Program-made: the position numbers and the translations under genes
Shown: positions 1-11,100 of the stretch, one piece after another
How positions within the stretch are numbered: position 1 is the first letter of the stretch
Layout of the letters: every line of letters begins with the position of its first letter
NCBI GenBank assembly: GCA_027482185.1
Contig: JAIXWF010000013.1
Span: forward strand, 186,001-250,000
From: Opitutaceae bacterium
GTDB lineage: Bacteria; Verrucomicrobiota; Verrucomicrobiia; Opitutales; Opitutaceae
DNA length: 64,000 bases
Reading direction: 5' to 3'
Notes under the pieces: model-generated
Seen by the model: only the letters and a program-made list of their open reading frames with translations
Database searches by the model: none
What the model was told of the DNA's origin: nothing

Positions 1-773
1 ATGCCGAGGGCCAGCGTGCCCGCGCTGACCGTGGTTCCGCCGGTGTAGGTATTGGCGGCGGCCATGACCAAAGTGCCGGCGCCGGACTTGGTGAAACGGC
101 CGGAGCCGCCGACGACCTCCTGCAGCGTCACGGTGGCGGCGGCGTTGCTCACGCTCCAAGTGCCGCCGCCGGATCCGAGACTGACGACGCCGAAGCGGGA
201 GGAGGAGACCGTGGTCGTGCCGCCGGTGTAGTCGAGGGTGCCGTTGCTGAGCGTCAGGTTGCCGCTGACGCCCGGGAAATAACTCATGCTCGAGGCCCGG
301 ATCGTGCCGCCGTTGACGTTGACCGGGCCGCGGTGCCCGGAGCCCAAGCCGGAAAAGGTCAAGACGCCGGAGCCGGTCTTGGTGAGGGTGCCGCTGCCGT
401 AGAAGCGCAGGTTGACGGTCGCGTTGTAGGCGCCCGTCGCGATCGTGCCGCTGAAGTAAATCGAGGACAGCCCGTCTTGCGACGTCAGGGTGTAATTGTT
501 GGCGGCAAACGTAATGTTGCCGACCGAATAGTAGGACTCGGCGGAGGAGAATGAGACGCTTCCCCCGGTCCCTTCGAAGACGACAGCCGTCCGACTCGTC
601 CACGCGGTTCCGGTGTACGGACCGCCGGTGGCAGTGCCCCAGTTGGCGGTGGTCGAGTCCCAGGTCTTGGAACCGCTGGAATAAAGTTGTCCGTAGAGCG
701 GCCCGGTCGCGGCGAGCGATCCGAGCGCGAACGTCAGAAAGTGCCGAAGGAGGCCGAGGGAGAGGAAGTTGAT
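1..773 (-). CDS. Beta-strand-repeat (autotransporter-associated) surface protein, 5' part, truncated by window edge
   Basis: The frame is open from the window edge to about 773 and encodes an N-terminal hydrophobic stretch ending near ATGPLYGQ, then a WDSTTANWG motif, then glycine/threonine/serine-rich repeats such as SGAGTLVMAAANTYTGGTT. This is the pattern of the TIGR02601-type beta-strand repeat found in very large secreted proteins of Verrucomicrobiota. About 257 codons are visible; the C-terminus (possible PEP-CTERM or autotransporter barrel) lies outside. No ATG, GTG or TTG occurs in frame at the start of the signal peptide. An ATC at 773-771, a few bases after a GAAGGGGGG stretch, would give MNFLSLGLLRHFLTFALGS, a credible signal peptide. 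A CTG at residue 13 of that reading is the other option. The gene lies 31 bases downstream of the symporter on the same strand, so the two may be co-transcribed. Confidence 0.72.
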   Translation of the reverse strand, partial: MNFLSLGLLRHFLTFALGSLAATGPLYGQLYSSGSKTWDSTTANWGTATGGPYTGTAWTSRTAVVFEGTGGSVSFSSAESYYSVGNITFAANNYTLTSQDGLSSIYFSGTIATGAYNATVNLRFYGSGTLTKTGSGVLTFSGLGSGHRGPVNVNGGTIRASSMSYFPGVSGNLTLSNGTLDYTGGTTTVSSSRFGVVSLGSGGGTWSVSNAAATVTLQEVVGGSGRFTKSGAGTLVMAAANTYTGGTTVSAGTLALG

Positions 774-804
774 GCTCCCCCCTTCGGTCCCGCCGAATCG
801 GGCT

Positions 805-2361
805 TTAGCTCTTTTCCGCCGGCACGGCGGCCGGCGGCGGCCAGACCTGCTTCGCCAGCCAGGCGACGCCGAGCGTGACGACGGTGCCGATGAGCGTGAA
901 CCAAGGCCAGAAAACCTCGCCGCCGAACGTGCGCAGCCACCATTCCTTGGTGGCGGGGATATTGGCCGGCCAATAGATCACGTTCATGACGAGCAACGAC
1001 GCCGTCATGCCGATCATCGCCGCCCGCGCGCCGACGCCGCGGCCGAAGAGCGCGAGGATCAGGCCGCCGAGGAGGGCGCCGCTGGTGAGGCCGCGGAGGG
1101 AGAAGGCGGCGTTGAGGACAAAGGTCACTTCGCGCGTGAGCCAGGCGGTGCCGACAAGGACGGCGGCCCAGAAGACGGTGGAGTATTTGCTGAATTGGAG
1201 GAAGTACTCCTCGTCCTTCCCTTTCACCATTTGCCGGATGAAATCCATGGTGGAGACGGAGGCGAGGGACGTGATCGCCGAGCTGATCGACGACATGGCC
1301 GCGGAGAGAATCGCGACGATGAGGAAGCCCTTCAGGATGTGCGGAACCTCCGTCATCATGAAGATCGGGAAAACGAAATCGAAGGACTTGATGCCGGGGC
1401 GGCCCTCGGGGAGCGGAATCTGGAACGGATGGCTCTGGTAGAAGACCCAGAGCAGCACGCCCACGAGCAGGAAGATGAGGAAGAGCGGGAAAATAAGGAC
1501 GGCGCTGAGGGCGAGCGCCTTGCGGCCGTCGGCGACGTTCTTGCAGGCGAGCACGCGCTGGACGATGAGTTGCTCGGCGCCGTGGGTGGAGAGCACCATC
1601 ACGGTGCCGCCGATGACGCCCATCCAGATGTTGATGGGGGCGGAAAACGTGAACGACGTGTTGAGCCAGACCAGTTTCCCGGCTTCGCCGGCCTTGGCCA
1701 TGGCGCCGGCCCAGCCGCCGTCGACCAGCGTGGGAATATAGAACAGGGCGAAGATGCCGCCGGCGAGGAAGAGACCGAACTGGACGGCGTCGGTCCAGAT
1801 CACGGCCTTCACGCCGCCGATGTAGGTGTAGAGCAACGACAGGCCGACGAAGATGAGAATGGCGCCGAGGATGGGATCGACGAGCCCGCCGAGGCTGCAG
1901 ACCTGTTCGCCGAGCATGAGGCGGATGGGAATGCAGGCGACGAAGACGCGCACGCCCGCGGCCATCGTTTCCAGGAAGAGGAAAAAGGCGCCGGCGAGGC
2001 GCCGCGGCCCGCGGCCGAGGTGCGTCTCGAGGAGCTGGTACGGGGAATAGATTTCGCCGCTGAGGTAGTGCGGCACCATGACGACGGCCAAGATGATCCG
2101 GGCGATCACGTAGCCGATGATCATCTGGATGAAGACGATGTTGCCCCCGTAGGCGATGGCGGGGACGCCGATGATGGTGAGGGCGCTGGTCTCGGCGGCG
2201 ACGATCGAGACGCCGATGCCCCACCACGGGATGTTGCGGCTGCCGAGAAAGTAATCGCGGGTGTTGCGCTGGTCTTTGCCGAACCAGACGCCGAGGGCGA
2301 CGATGCCGCCGAGGTAGGCGAGGATGACCAGCCAGTCGCCGATGCTGAAGTAGCCGTTCAT
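805..2361 (-). CDS. Sodium:solute symporter (SSS/SLC5 family)
   Basis: A 518-residue integral membrane protein with about 13 hydrophobic segments, the usual size and topology for the SSS family. These carriers couple Na+ entry to uptake of a sugar, amino acid or organic acid at the inner membrane. Family marks are an early DYFLGSRNIPWWGIGVSI segment (near residues 36-53), a STHGAEQLIVQRVLACKN segment near residues 254-272 (equivalent to the SHGTDQ-VQR block of the family), and a serine-rich SAAMSSISSAITSLASV stretch near 347-365 where the second Na+ site lies in vSGLT-like folds. The substrate cannot be told from sequence. The ATG at 2361 begins just before the first membrane segment. A beta-strand-repeat protein gene follows 31 bases downstream. 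Confidence 0.88.
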   Translation of the reverse strand: MNGYFSIGDWLVILAYLGGIVALGVWFGKDQRNTRDYFLGSRNIPWWGIGVSIVAAETSALTIIGVPAIAYGGNIVFIQMIIGYVIARIILAVVMVPHYLSGEIYSPYQLLETHLGRGPRRLAGAFFLFLETMAAGVRVFVACIPIRLMLGEQVCSLGGLVDPILGAILIFVGLSLLYTYIGGVKAVIWTDAVQFGLFLAGGIFALFYIPTLVDGGWAGAMAKAGEAGKLVWLNTSFTFSAPINIWMGVIGGTVMVLSTHGAEQLIVQRVLACKNVADGRKALALSAVLIFPLFLIFLLVGVLLWVFYQSHPFQIPLPEGRPGIKSFDFVFPIFMMTEVPHILKGFLIVAILSAAMSSISSAITSLASVSTMDFIRQMVKGKDEEYFLQFSKYSTVFWAAVLVGTAWLTREVTFVLNAAFSLRGLTSGALLGGLILALFGRGVGARAAMIGMTASLLVMNVIYWPANIPATKEWWLRTFGGEVFWPWFTLIGTVVTLGVAWLAKQVWPPPAAVPAEKS

Positions 2362-2550
2362 GGGGTGGGTGGGATCGAGCGAAATGGCGCGGGCCTTGGC
2401 GAGGAGATAGTGCGGCGCCGGGGCGGGGCAGGGGCGCGGCTTGCCCTCGTCCTCGGGCGCGCGCGCGGCGCGCCCCTACCGGCGGGAGCGCCGCCGGCGG
2501 CGGCCGACTTGGGCATTGGATTCCGGAGGGTTCGCGTGTAGGGCCCGGGC

Positions 2551-4857
2551 ATGCGGAACCGATTTTTCTGGGTGGGGATGGCGTTGGTGCTGGCGCTGGG
2601 GTGGGCCGCGGCGGGAGTGCGGGGAGCGGAACCGGCGCCGGCGCGCCAGCTGCGGGTCGGCCCGGCGGTCGTGACGCTGCCCGCGGCGTGGCGCGAACAC
2701 GGACCGGCGGTGCCGGTCTGGCTGCACCTGCACGGGGCGCCCGAGACGACGGCGGCGGCCTTCGCCGGACTCGGGTCGCCCGGTATCCTGATCACGGTGA
2801 CGCTGCCCGGCCTCTCCAAGGTGTACGCCGATTTCTTCGCCGAGCCGGGCCGCCTCGGGCGGCTGTTGGCGGAGACCGCGGCGGCGATCCGCGCGGAGGC
2901 GCCGGGGGCGGACTGGAGCTACGGCGAGTTGACGGTCTCGGCGTTCAGCGCCGGCTTCGGCGGCGTGCGGGCCTTGCTCAAGGACCCCGCGGATTTCGAC
3001 CGCATCGGGACGCTGGTCATGGCCGATTCGATCTACTGCGGGTACGCGGGCGAGCCGGCGGCGAAGCAGGTCGATCCCACCCTGATGGCGGGCTTCCTGC
3101 GCTATGCGGAGGCGGCGGCCGAGGGAAAGAAACGGTTTTTGCTTACGCACAGCGAACAGGTGCCGGAAGGGTACGCGAGCACCACGGAGACCGCGGATTA
3201 CCTGCTGGCGAAGCTGGGCGGAACCCGCGTCGCGGAGACGCAGGAATGGAACCACGGGCTGCGGCAGCGGAATGTTTTCTCGCGCGGCCGGCTCGACATC
3301 ATGGGCTTCGCGGGGGCGGCGCCGGAGGACCATCTGCGGCACCTGCGCGGGATCGGGGATTTCTGGGAGCGGGCGCGGCCGGTCGTGCCGGCCGGCGCAG
3401 CGGCGACGATCGCCGAACTGCAGCGGCAGCTGGCGGCGCACACGGGACATCCGCGCTATGCCCGTTCGCTTTGGGGCGTGAAGGTGGTGTCGCTCGAGAC
3501 GGGCGCGGTGATCTTCGAGCGCGGGGCGGAGCAACTGCTGAGCCCGGCCTCGAACAGCAAACTCTACGCGGGTGCGCTGGCGCTCGACCGCCTGGGCGGG
3601 GATTACCGGATCACGACGCCGATTTTGGCCACGGCGGCGCCGGATGCCGCGGGCCGGATCGCCGGGGACGTGATCGTGGCCGGCCGCGGCGACCCGAGTT
3701 GGAAATCGGGGCCGAAGCGCGACCGTTTCGAGACGATCTTCGAGCCCTTCGTGGCGCAGCTGCGGCGGGCCGGGGTGCGGCGCATCGACGGCGACGTGGT
3801 CGCGGACGCGACGTACTTCCGCGGGCCGGCGCAAGGCGCGGGATGGACGGCGGACGACCTCACCTATTATTACGGCGCGGAGATTTCGGCGATCACGCTG
3901 GAGGAAAACTACGTCGATGTGAAACTCGCGCCCGGCACGGCGGCCGGGGAGCCGGCGGCGGTGACGCTGCTGCAGCCCGATTCGGGGCTGACGCTGGACA
4001 ACCGGACCGTCACGACGCCCGCGGGCTCGACGCGGCGCTTCGAGGTCTTCCGGTTGATCGGCGAGGACACGGTGCGCGTGTTCGGCGAGATTCCGCTGGG
4101 GACGGCGCCGGTCACGGAAGAGGTTTCGGTGCCGGTGCCGGCCCGCTGGTTCGCGCGCGGTTTGAAGGCGGCGCTTGCTCGGGCGGGGATCGAAGTGGGG
4201 GGCACGGCGCGCGCGGTCACGTGGCCGGCGGCTTCGCCGGTGTCCGCGGCCGCGGTGCGGCTCGGGGAGATCAAATCGCCGCCGCTGCGCGAGCTGGTGA
4301 CCGCGCTGATGAAGCCGTCGCAGAACCTGGAGACGGACCTGCTGTTCGGCTACGTGGGCGAGGCGGCGCGGCCGGCGGACGCGCCGGCGTGGCGCACCTC
4401 GGAGCAGCTGGGCGTGGCGGAGCTGCGGGCGTTCACGGCGCGGCTCGGGTTGCCGGCGGGGGACGTGCGGTTCGAGGAAGGCTCGGGCCTTTCGCGCAAC
4501 AACCTGACGACGGCGCGGGCCACCGCGGCGCTGCTGGCCGCGATGGCGAAGCACCGCGAGGCGGAGGCGTTCCGCGCCTCGCTGCCGGTGGCGGGCGTGG
4601 ACGGGTCGCTGCGGCGCCGGATGCGCGGCACGGAGGCGGAGGGCAACGTGCAGGCGAAGACGGGCACGCTGCGCTGGGCGAATTCATTGTCCGGATACGT
4701 GACGACGGCGGCCGGCGAAAAGCTGGCGTTCGCCGTGATGCTCAACCGGCACGTGGTGCCGCCGGGCCGGTCGGCGCGGGACGACGTGGACGCGATCCCG
4801 GTGCTGCTGGCGCGGTGCGTGGGCCGGACAGAGGCGCCGCCGGCCTCCGGCCGATGA
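2551..4857 (+). CDS. Alpha/beta-hydrolase-like domain fused to PBP4-type D-alanyl-D-alanine carboxypeptidase/endopeptidase (peptidase S13)
   Basis: A 768-residue secreted protein with a signal peptide (MRNRFFWVGMALVLALGW..). Residues about 290-768 carry all three penicillin-binding motifs of the DacB/PBP4 family: SNSK at 334-337 (catalytic serine and lysine), SRN at 648-650 and KTG at 703-705. This predicts periplasmic cleavage of D-Ala-D-Ala or of peptide cross-links in peptidoglycan. The first ~270 residues are an extra domain that looks like an alpha/beta hydrolase: a LHLHG strand, a nucleophile elbow AFSAG (Ser133) and a late NHG (His235). E. coli PBP4 is about 477 residues and has no such domain. 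The downstream ATG at 2578 would shorten the positively charged n-region of the signal, so 2551 is preferred. It stands alone on the plus strand, divergent from the symporter. The peptidase call is firm; the activity of the first domain is inference. Confidence 0.87.
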   Translation: MRNRFFWVGMALVLALGWAAAGVRGAEPAPARQLRVGPAVVTLPAAWREHGPAVPVWLHLHGAPETTAAAFAGLGSPGILITVTLPGLSKVYADFFAEPGRLGRLLAETAAAIRAEAPGADWSYGELTVSAFSAGFGGVRALLKDPADFDRIGTLVMADSIYCGYAGEPAAKQVDPTLMAGFLRYAEAAAEGKKRFLLTHSEQVPEGYASTTETADYLLAKLGGTRVAETQEWNHGLRQRNVFSRGRLDIMGFAGAAPEDHLRHLRGIGDFWERARPVVPAGAAATIAELQRQLAAHTGHPRYARSLWGVKVVSLETGAVIFERGAEQLLSPASNSKLYAGALALDRLGGDYRITTPILATAAPDAAGRIAGDVIVAGRGDPSWKSGPKRDRFETIFEPFVAQLRRAGVRRIDGDVVADATYFRGPAQGAGWTADDLTYYYGAEISAITLEENYVDVKLAPGTAAGEPAAVTLLQPDSGLTLDNRTVTTPAGSTRRFEVFRLIGEDTVRVFGEIPLGTAPVTEEVSVPVPARWFARGLKAALARAGIEVGGTARAVTWPAASPVSAAAVRLGEIKSPPLRELVTALMKPSQNLETDLLFGYVGEAARPADAPAWRTSEQLGVAELRAFTARLGLPAGDVRFEEGSGLSRNNLTTARATAALLAAMAKHREAEAFRASLPVAGVDGSLRRRMRGTEAEGNVQAKTGTLRWANSLSGYVTTAAGEKLAFAVMLNRHVVPPGRSARDDVDAIPVLLARCVGRTEAPPASGR

Positions 4858-5171
4858 AGGGCGAAAGCCGTAGGTTGAAAGCCCGCACGGCGAGTCGAGT
4901 TTGCCTGCCTTGAATCCGGATTTCGCCGTGGCGTTCAGTCACGGAGATCACCGAGCGCGGCCCGGAGTTCACGGAGAACGCATGGCCGGAGCGGTGGCCG
5001 TTTCTGCGGTTGGTACCGCAAGGGTTCACGCCGGCGATTCCTGATTTTCTGCCGGCCCCTCGGTGCTCCTCCGGCTTGTCTCCGTGGACTCCGTGACCAA
5101 CCGAGGCCTCCGGGACGCAACGGAGGGACGACTCCCCCGTATTCCCGGCGAGTTCCAATCCGGCGGCCGAC
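4858..5171. other. Intergenic region without a gene
   Basis: A 314-base gap between two genes that converge (peptidase on plus, giant repeat protein on minus). No convincing coding frame is seen on either strand. Its main content is a long imperfect inverted repeat, listed separately; the rest shows no recognisable promoter. Confidence 0.7.
4937..5098. repeat. Long imperfect inverted repeat built from CACGGAG-type units
   Basis: The arm at 4937-4976 (starts AGTCACGGAGATCACCGAG) and the reverse complement of 5059-5098 (starts GGTCACGGAGTCCACGGAG) align over about 40 bases with roughly 70 percent identity, separated by about 82 bases. Each arm itself contains two copies of a GTTCACGGAG-like unit. 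It lies between convergent genes, so it could act as a bidirectional transcription stop. It could also be a dispersed repeat of the REP/BIME kind, which would need other copies in the genome to confirm. Confidence 0.55.
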
Positions 5172-8100
5172 TTACTTTTGGGCGGCGGGGCGGGCGGCGC
5201 GCCAGCGGCGGTAGCCGAGGAGGCCGAGGGCGCCGGCGACCATGATCGCGCCGTAGGTCGAGGGCTCGGGGGCGGGCGTGATCTGCTTGTCCCAGGATTG
5301 CCAGACGGTGTGGTCGGGCAGGTTGCCGGTGAAGATGATCTGGTTTTGCGGCGACGTGCCGCGGGTGTCGAAGGCCGCGGAGCTCACGCCGGTGAAGGAG
5401 CCGGTGGCGTAGAAGTAATCCTGCATGTGGACCCAGTTGTTGATCGTGAGGGTCGCGCCGGGTTCGACGATCACGTGGGTGGCGGTGAGGATGGAGGCGG
5501 CGCTGTTGCCGAAATCGAGGATGGTGTTGCCGGTGATGCGGAGGGTGCCGACGGTGAGATTGATGCCGGCGAGGGTGATTTCGCCGCCGCTAAGCCGGAG
5601 CTCGCCGGCGTAGTTCATGTTCGTGTTGAACGTGAGGTCGCCGCTGCCGACCTTCTCGATGATGCCGGTGCCGGCGAGGGTGCCGCCGAAAGTGGTGCTG
5701 GTGTTGTCGCCGCCGGCGATGAGCGTGCCGCCCGCGCCGGTGTCGATGGTGCCGGTGCCGGCGAACGAACCGATCGTCTCGGTGAGGCCGTTGAGGTTGA
5801 ATTTGCCGTCGCCGTAGACGGTGACCCGGGAGCCGTTGTTGATCTGGTTGGAACCGAGGAGGGTGAGAACGGCGGAGTTGGCGGCGCCGACGCCGTCGCC
5901 GACGCTGATGTTGCCGGTACCGGTGGCGTTGACGCCGGCGGTTTTGTTGAGATTGACCGTGCCGTCGCTGACCTGGAAAGCGCCGGAGAAGGTGTTGGCG
6001 GAGGTGCCCGAAAGTTCGAGGGTGCCGAGGTCCGTTTTGTTCAGGCCGGCGGTGCCGGAGATGGCGCCGGAGACGGTGAGATCGGTGTCGCCGTTGACGC
6101 CGTTGTTGCCGACCTGGATGACGCGCGTGCCGGTGCTGCCGAGATTGAGATTGGCGGAGACGGTGGCGGTGGCGGAGCCGACGCCGTTGAACGTGAGATT
6201 GTTGCCGAGCGTAAGGGTGCCGCTGCCTTGGATATTGCCGCCGGCCATGGTGACGGCGCCGACGGTGTCGTTGAAGGACTGGAGATCGAGGCGGCCGTCG
6301 GTCTGGACCGTGACGGTCGAGGTGTCGTTGATCTGGTTGGAGGCGTTGAGCTGGAGGATGGCGGAGGCGGCGGCGCCGATGCCGTCGCCGATGTTGACAT
6401 TGCCGGCGCCGGTGGCGTCGCCGGCGGTCTTGGCGGCGATGACGCGGCCGTCGTTGACGGTGAAGCCGCCGGTGAAGGTGTTGCCCGCGGAGCCGCCGAG
6501 GGTGAGGTCGGCGGAGCCGGTCTTGACGAGGTAGTTGGGGCTGCCGGCCTGGGAGATGGCGCCGTTGAGGGTGAGGGAGCCGGTGTTGGAATCGATGGCG
6601 ACGCCGGTGCCGATGGTGCCGCTGAGGAGGATATTGCCGGCGAGGGTGTTGGTGTCGGCGATGTTCTTGATGCTCGGGGCGGAAGGCGGGGCGACGGTGC
6701 CGTAGAGCGTGTAGGTTTCGCCGGAAGCAACCGTGACGTTGTTCTGGACGCCGAGGGTAGCCCCGACCTGGACGGCGGTCGCGCCGGCGGTGGTGCCGAG
6801 GGCGGCGTTGTTGGCGACGACGAGGGTACCGGCGGTGACGTTGGTGAGGCCGGTGTAGGTGTTGGCACCGGAGAGGACGAGGGTGCCGGTGCCGGACTTG
6901 GCGAGGACGGCGGCGTTGGCGCCCTGGCCGATGGCGCCGGAAAGCGTGAGCTGTGAGCCGCCGGCGACATCGACGCGGACGGCATCGTTGGCGGTGGCGG
7001 CGGTGAGGGTGACGGTGCCGGTGGAGATATTGTTGCCGGAGAGGTTGGAGAGGGCGGCGGTGGCGGGGGCGCTGTTGTTGGTGTTCAGCGTCAGCGTCTC
7101 GCCGGTGACAGTGATGCCGCCCTGGAAGGCGAGGGTCGCGCCGGCGGTGACCGAGGTCGAGCCCGTGGCGGAGCCGAGGGCGGTGTTGTTGGCGGCGACG
7201 AGGGTGCCGGCGGTGACGGCGGTGGCGCCGTCGTAGGTATTGGCGCCGGTGAGGGTCATCGTGCCGGTGCCGGACTTCGTCAGGGCCAAGGTGCCGGCGC
7301 CGTCGGAAACGATGCCGGAGAACACGGTGGAGGCGTTGTTGCCGCCCGTATTCAGAGTTATGGTACCGGAGGTGCCGGTGACGTTGCCGGAGCCGGCGAG
7401 GGAGCCGATGGTTTCGCCGAAGCCGTTGAGATCGAGCGTGGCGCCGGTGGCGATCGTGACGGCGGTGGCGTTGGGCAGGACATTGGCGGCGCCGAGGCGG
7501 AGAGTGCCGGCGTTGATGGCGGTGGCGCCGTCGTAGGCGTTGCCGGTGTTGGAGAGAATCACGGTGCCGGCGCCGGTCTTGGTGACGTTGGCAGAAGCGG
7601 CGCCGTCGGTGAGGGCGCCGGAGAACGTGATGGCGGAGGTGCCGGCCGCGGTGAGGTCGACGTTTTTGGCGAGAGAGATCGCGCCGGTGAAGGAGCCGGT
7701 GCCGGAGGCGATATTGCCGCCGAGGGTGGTGGTGGCGCCCTGGGCGCCGACCGTGATGCTGCGGTTGACGGAAACGCCGGTGGCGCCGATGAGCAGCGCG
7801 GTGTTCATCGTGCCGGTGGTGGACGCGTCGTTGACGATGACGGCGGAGGTGGCGTTGCCGAGCGTGCCGTTGCTGCCGGAGGCGGCGTTGCCCTCGAGGA
7901 CGAGGGTGCCGTTGCGGACGGTGGTGGTGCCGGTGTAGGCGTTGCCGGTATTGGAGAGGACGAGGGTGCCGGAGCCGGTCTTGAGCAGATCGTTGCCGGT
8001 GGTGCCGTTGATGGTAATGGCGCCGTCGATCCGGGTGGTGCCGGTGCCGTTGACGATCAGGTCGCTGTTGTTGGTGCGGAATTGCAGGCCCGAGTTTATA

Positions 8101-11100
8101 TCGAGGCCGACGGCGGCGTCGGAGTTGTTCGTGACGAGCAAGGTGTCGTTGACGCGGCTGCCGGCGGTGTTGATCACGTGGGAGCCGTTGTCGTTGACGA
8201 TGATCTGGGCCTGGCCGCTGGTGACGTCGAAATCGAGGCGGCTGCCGCCGCTGACGGTGTAGTTCCGGTTGGCGGAGTTCTCGAAGATGAGTTTTCCGAC
8301 GGTGGCGTTGGCGGCGACGTTGATGGTGGGGTCGACGGTGAGGGGCGCCTGGACGGTGGGGCTGACGGAGGTGACGGTGTCGCCGAGGATGGCGATGGTG
8401 TTGGCGGCGTTGGCGATGGTGACGCCGGAGGCGGTGCTGTTGTTCGCCCAATTGCCGGCGGCCCAGTTGCCGTTGCCGTTGACGTCCCAGTAGGTGCCGG
8501 CGATGAGCGGGACAATTTCGTAGAAGCCGGTGCCGAGATCGGGGCGGGAGACGGTGGTGGCGGCGCCCCAGTCGGTGAACGTGATGTTCGTGACGGTCGG
8601 CGCGCCGGCGTTGCTGTAGACAACGAGCTGTTCGGTACCGCCGCCGTCGAGGGAACCGGCCCAATTGTTGATCGACATCGTGCCGGTGACGGTGCCGAGG
8701 CCGCTGACGGAACCGGTGACGCCGTTGAAACGGAGGACGGAGCCGTCGTTGAGATAGTCGATCGCGGAGGCGGTGGTTTGCGAGAGCTGGCGCATCGTCT
8801 CGCTGAAGCTGCCGACATTGAGGGTGCCGCCGGAGAGCGTGAGGTTGGCGCTGTCGTTGATCTGGTTGGCGGCGCCGAGGGCGAGCGTGGCGCCGGTGTT
8901 GATCGTGAGGCCGGAGATGGAGCCGAAGACTTGGCCGCCGGAATTGGCAAGGGTGGTGGTGCCGGTGCCGCCGATGGTGACGGCGCCGGTGAGGCCGGAG
9001 GCGGCGGTGAGGGTGAGGTTGCCGGCGCCGACGGTGGTCAGGTTGCGGCTGCCGCCGGATTGGCCGATCGCGCCGGAAACGGTGAGGTTGCCGGCGGCGG
9101 CGCCGATGGTGGTGTCGGCGGCGAGGGTGACGGCGCCGGCGACGGTGTTGTCGCCGGAGAGATTGCGGAGGGCGCCGTTGCCGCTGACGCCGGTGCCGGC
9201 GAGGGTGAGGGCTTCGGCGGCCGGGAGGGTGATGCCGCCCTGGAGGCCGAGGGTGCCGCCGGAGTTCACGGTGGTGCCGGCGGCGGTGGTGCCGAGGGCG
9301 TTGCTGTTGGCGGCGACGAGCGTGGCGCCGGAATTGACGGTGGCGGCGCCGGAGAGGGCGTTGCTGCCGGAGAGAACGACGGTGCCGGTGCCGTTGGCGG
9401 TGATGGCGCCGCTGCCGGTGAGGGCGCCGGAGAAGACGACGGTGCCGCCGGCGGCGGACGTCAGGTTCGTGTCGCGGGCGAGGCCGATGTTGCCGGCGAA
9501 GGTGTTGGTGCCGGAGGTGTTGGTGCCGCCGAGGGCGGCGGTGCCGGAGGCGTTGAGATTGTTGACGCTGACGGCGCGGCCGACGGTGACGCCGCCCGTG
9601 GCGTTGCCGATGAGCAGGCCGAGGTTGTCGGCGGCGGCGGTGCCGCTGTCGCCGATCTGGACGGTGGAGCCGGAGTTGCCGAGGGCGCCGTTGGCGGCGA
9701 CGGGGGCGTTGCCGGTGACGGTGAGGGTGCCGTTGCGGACGGTGGTGTTGCCGGTGTAGGCATTGGCGGCGCCGGAGAGCGTGAGGTTGCCGGCGCCGGA
9801 TTTGATGACGGAGAAGTTGCCGGTGATGTTGCCGGTGCTGACGAGGGTGCCGGCGCTGACGCCGATGACGGTGTCGCTGTTGGCGGTGATGTTGCCGGAG
9901 AGGGTGTTGGTGCCGGCGATGCTTTGGATGGCGCCGAGGCCGCCGACGCCGGCGCCGTTGACGGTGATGTTTTCCGCGCTGGTGGCGCCCAGATTGCTGA
10001 AGGCAAGGGTGGCGCCGCTCGCGATCGTGGTCGGGTTGGCGGTGGAGCCGAGCGTGCCGCTGCCGGAGACGAGCAAGGTGCCGGCGTTGACGGCGGTCGT
10101 GCCGGTGTAGGAATTGGCAGCGGAGAGGACGAGGGTGCCGGTGTCGGTCGTGACGTTGCCGCCCTTGACGAGACCGAAGCCGCCGGAAATGGCGCCGGAG
10201 GCGGTGAGCGTGGTGCCGGCGGCGACGCCGACGGTGGTCTCGGCGGTGAGGGCGATGTTGCCGGAGAGGGTGTGGTCCGCGCCGGTGTTGCGGAGGGCGC
10301 CGAGGCCGCCGACGCCGCTGCCGGCGAGGGTGAGGCCTTCGTTGCTGGTGTAGGCGGCGCCGTCGAAAGCGAGGGTGGCGCCGTTGGCGACGGTGGTGCC
10401 GGCGGCGTTGGTGCCGAGGCCGGCGGCGTTCTGCACGACGACGGTGCCGGAATTGACGGCGGTAGCCCCGGTATAGGTGTTGGCGCCGGCGAGGGTGAGG
10501 ATGCCGTTGCCGGCTTTCGTGACGGTGCCGGAGCCGGTGGTGATGGCGCCGGAGATGGTGGTGTTGCCGGCGCCGTTGACGGCGAGGTTCTGGTTCGTGC
10601 CGGTGATGCCGCCGGTGGAAAGCGTCAGCGTATCGGCGACGCTGGTAATGGTGGTGGCGCCGGCGAGCGTGACGGCGCCGGTGAAGGTGTTGTTGCCGGA
10701 AACGTTGCGGAGGGCGCCGCCGGAGGAAACGCCGGTGCCGGAGAGGGAGAGGGCTTCGCCGGCGACGGTGATGCCGCCTTGGATCTCGAGGGCGCCGCCC
10801 GAATTGACGGTCGTGCCGCCGGCGGTGGAGCCGAGGGCGGAGGCCTTCTGGATATTCAGAGCGCCGCCGGAGTTGATGGTAACAGTGCCGTCGAAGGTGT
10901 TGGCGCCGGCGCCGGACAGGACCGTCGTGCCGGAGCCGGTTTTGACGAGGCTGAGGGTGGAGGCGGCGCCGTCGGTGATGTTGCCGGAGAACGTGGTCGC
11001 GGTGTTGAGGCCGCCGAAGGTGAGCGTGAGGGCGCCGGTGCCGGTGGCGTTGATATTGCCGGCGCCGGCGATGGAGCCGACGGTGTCGGAAAATTGGACG

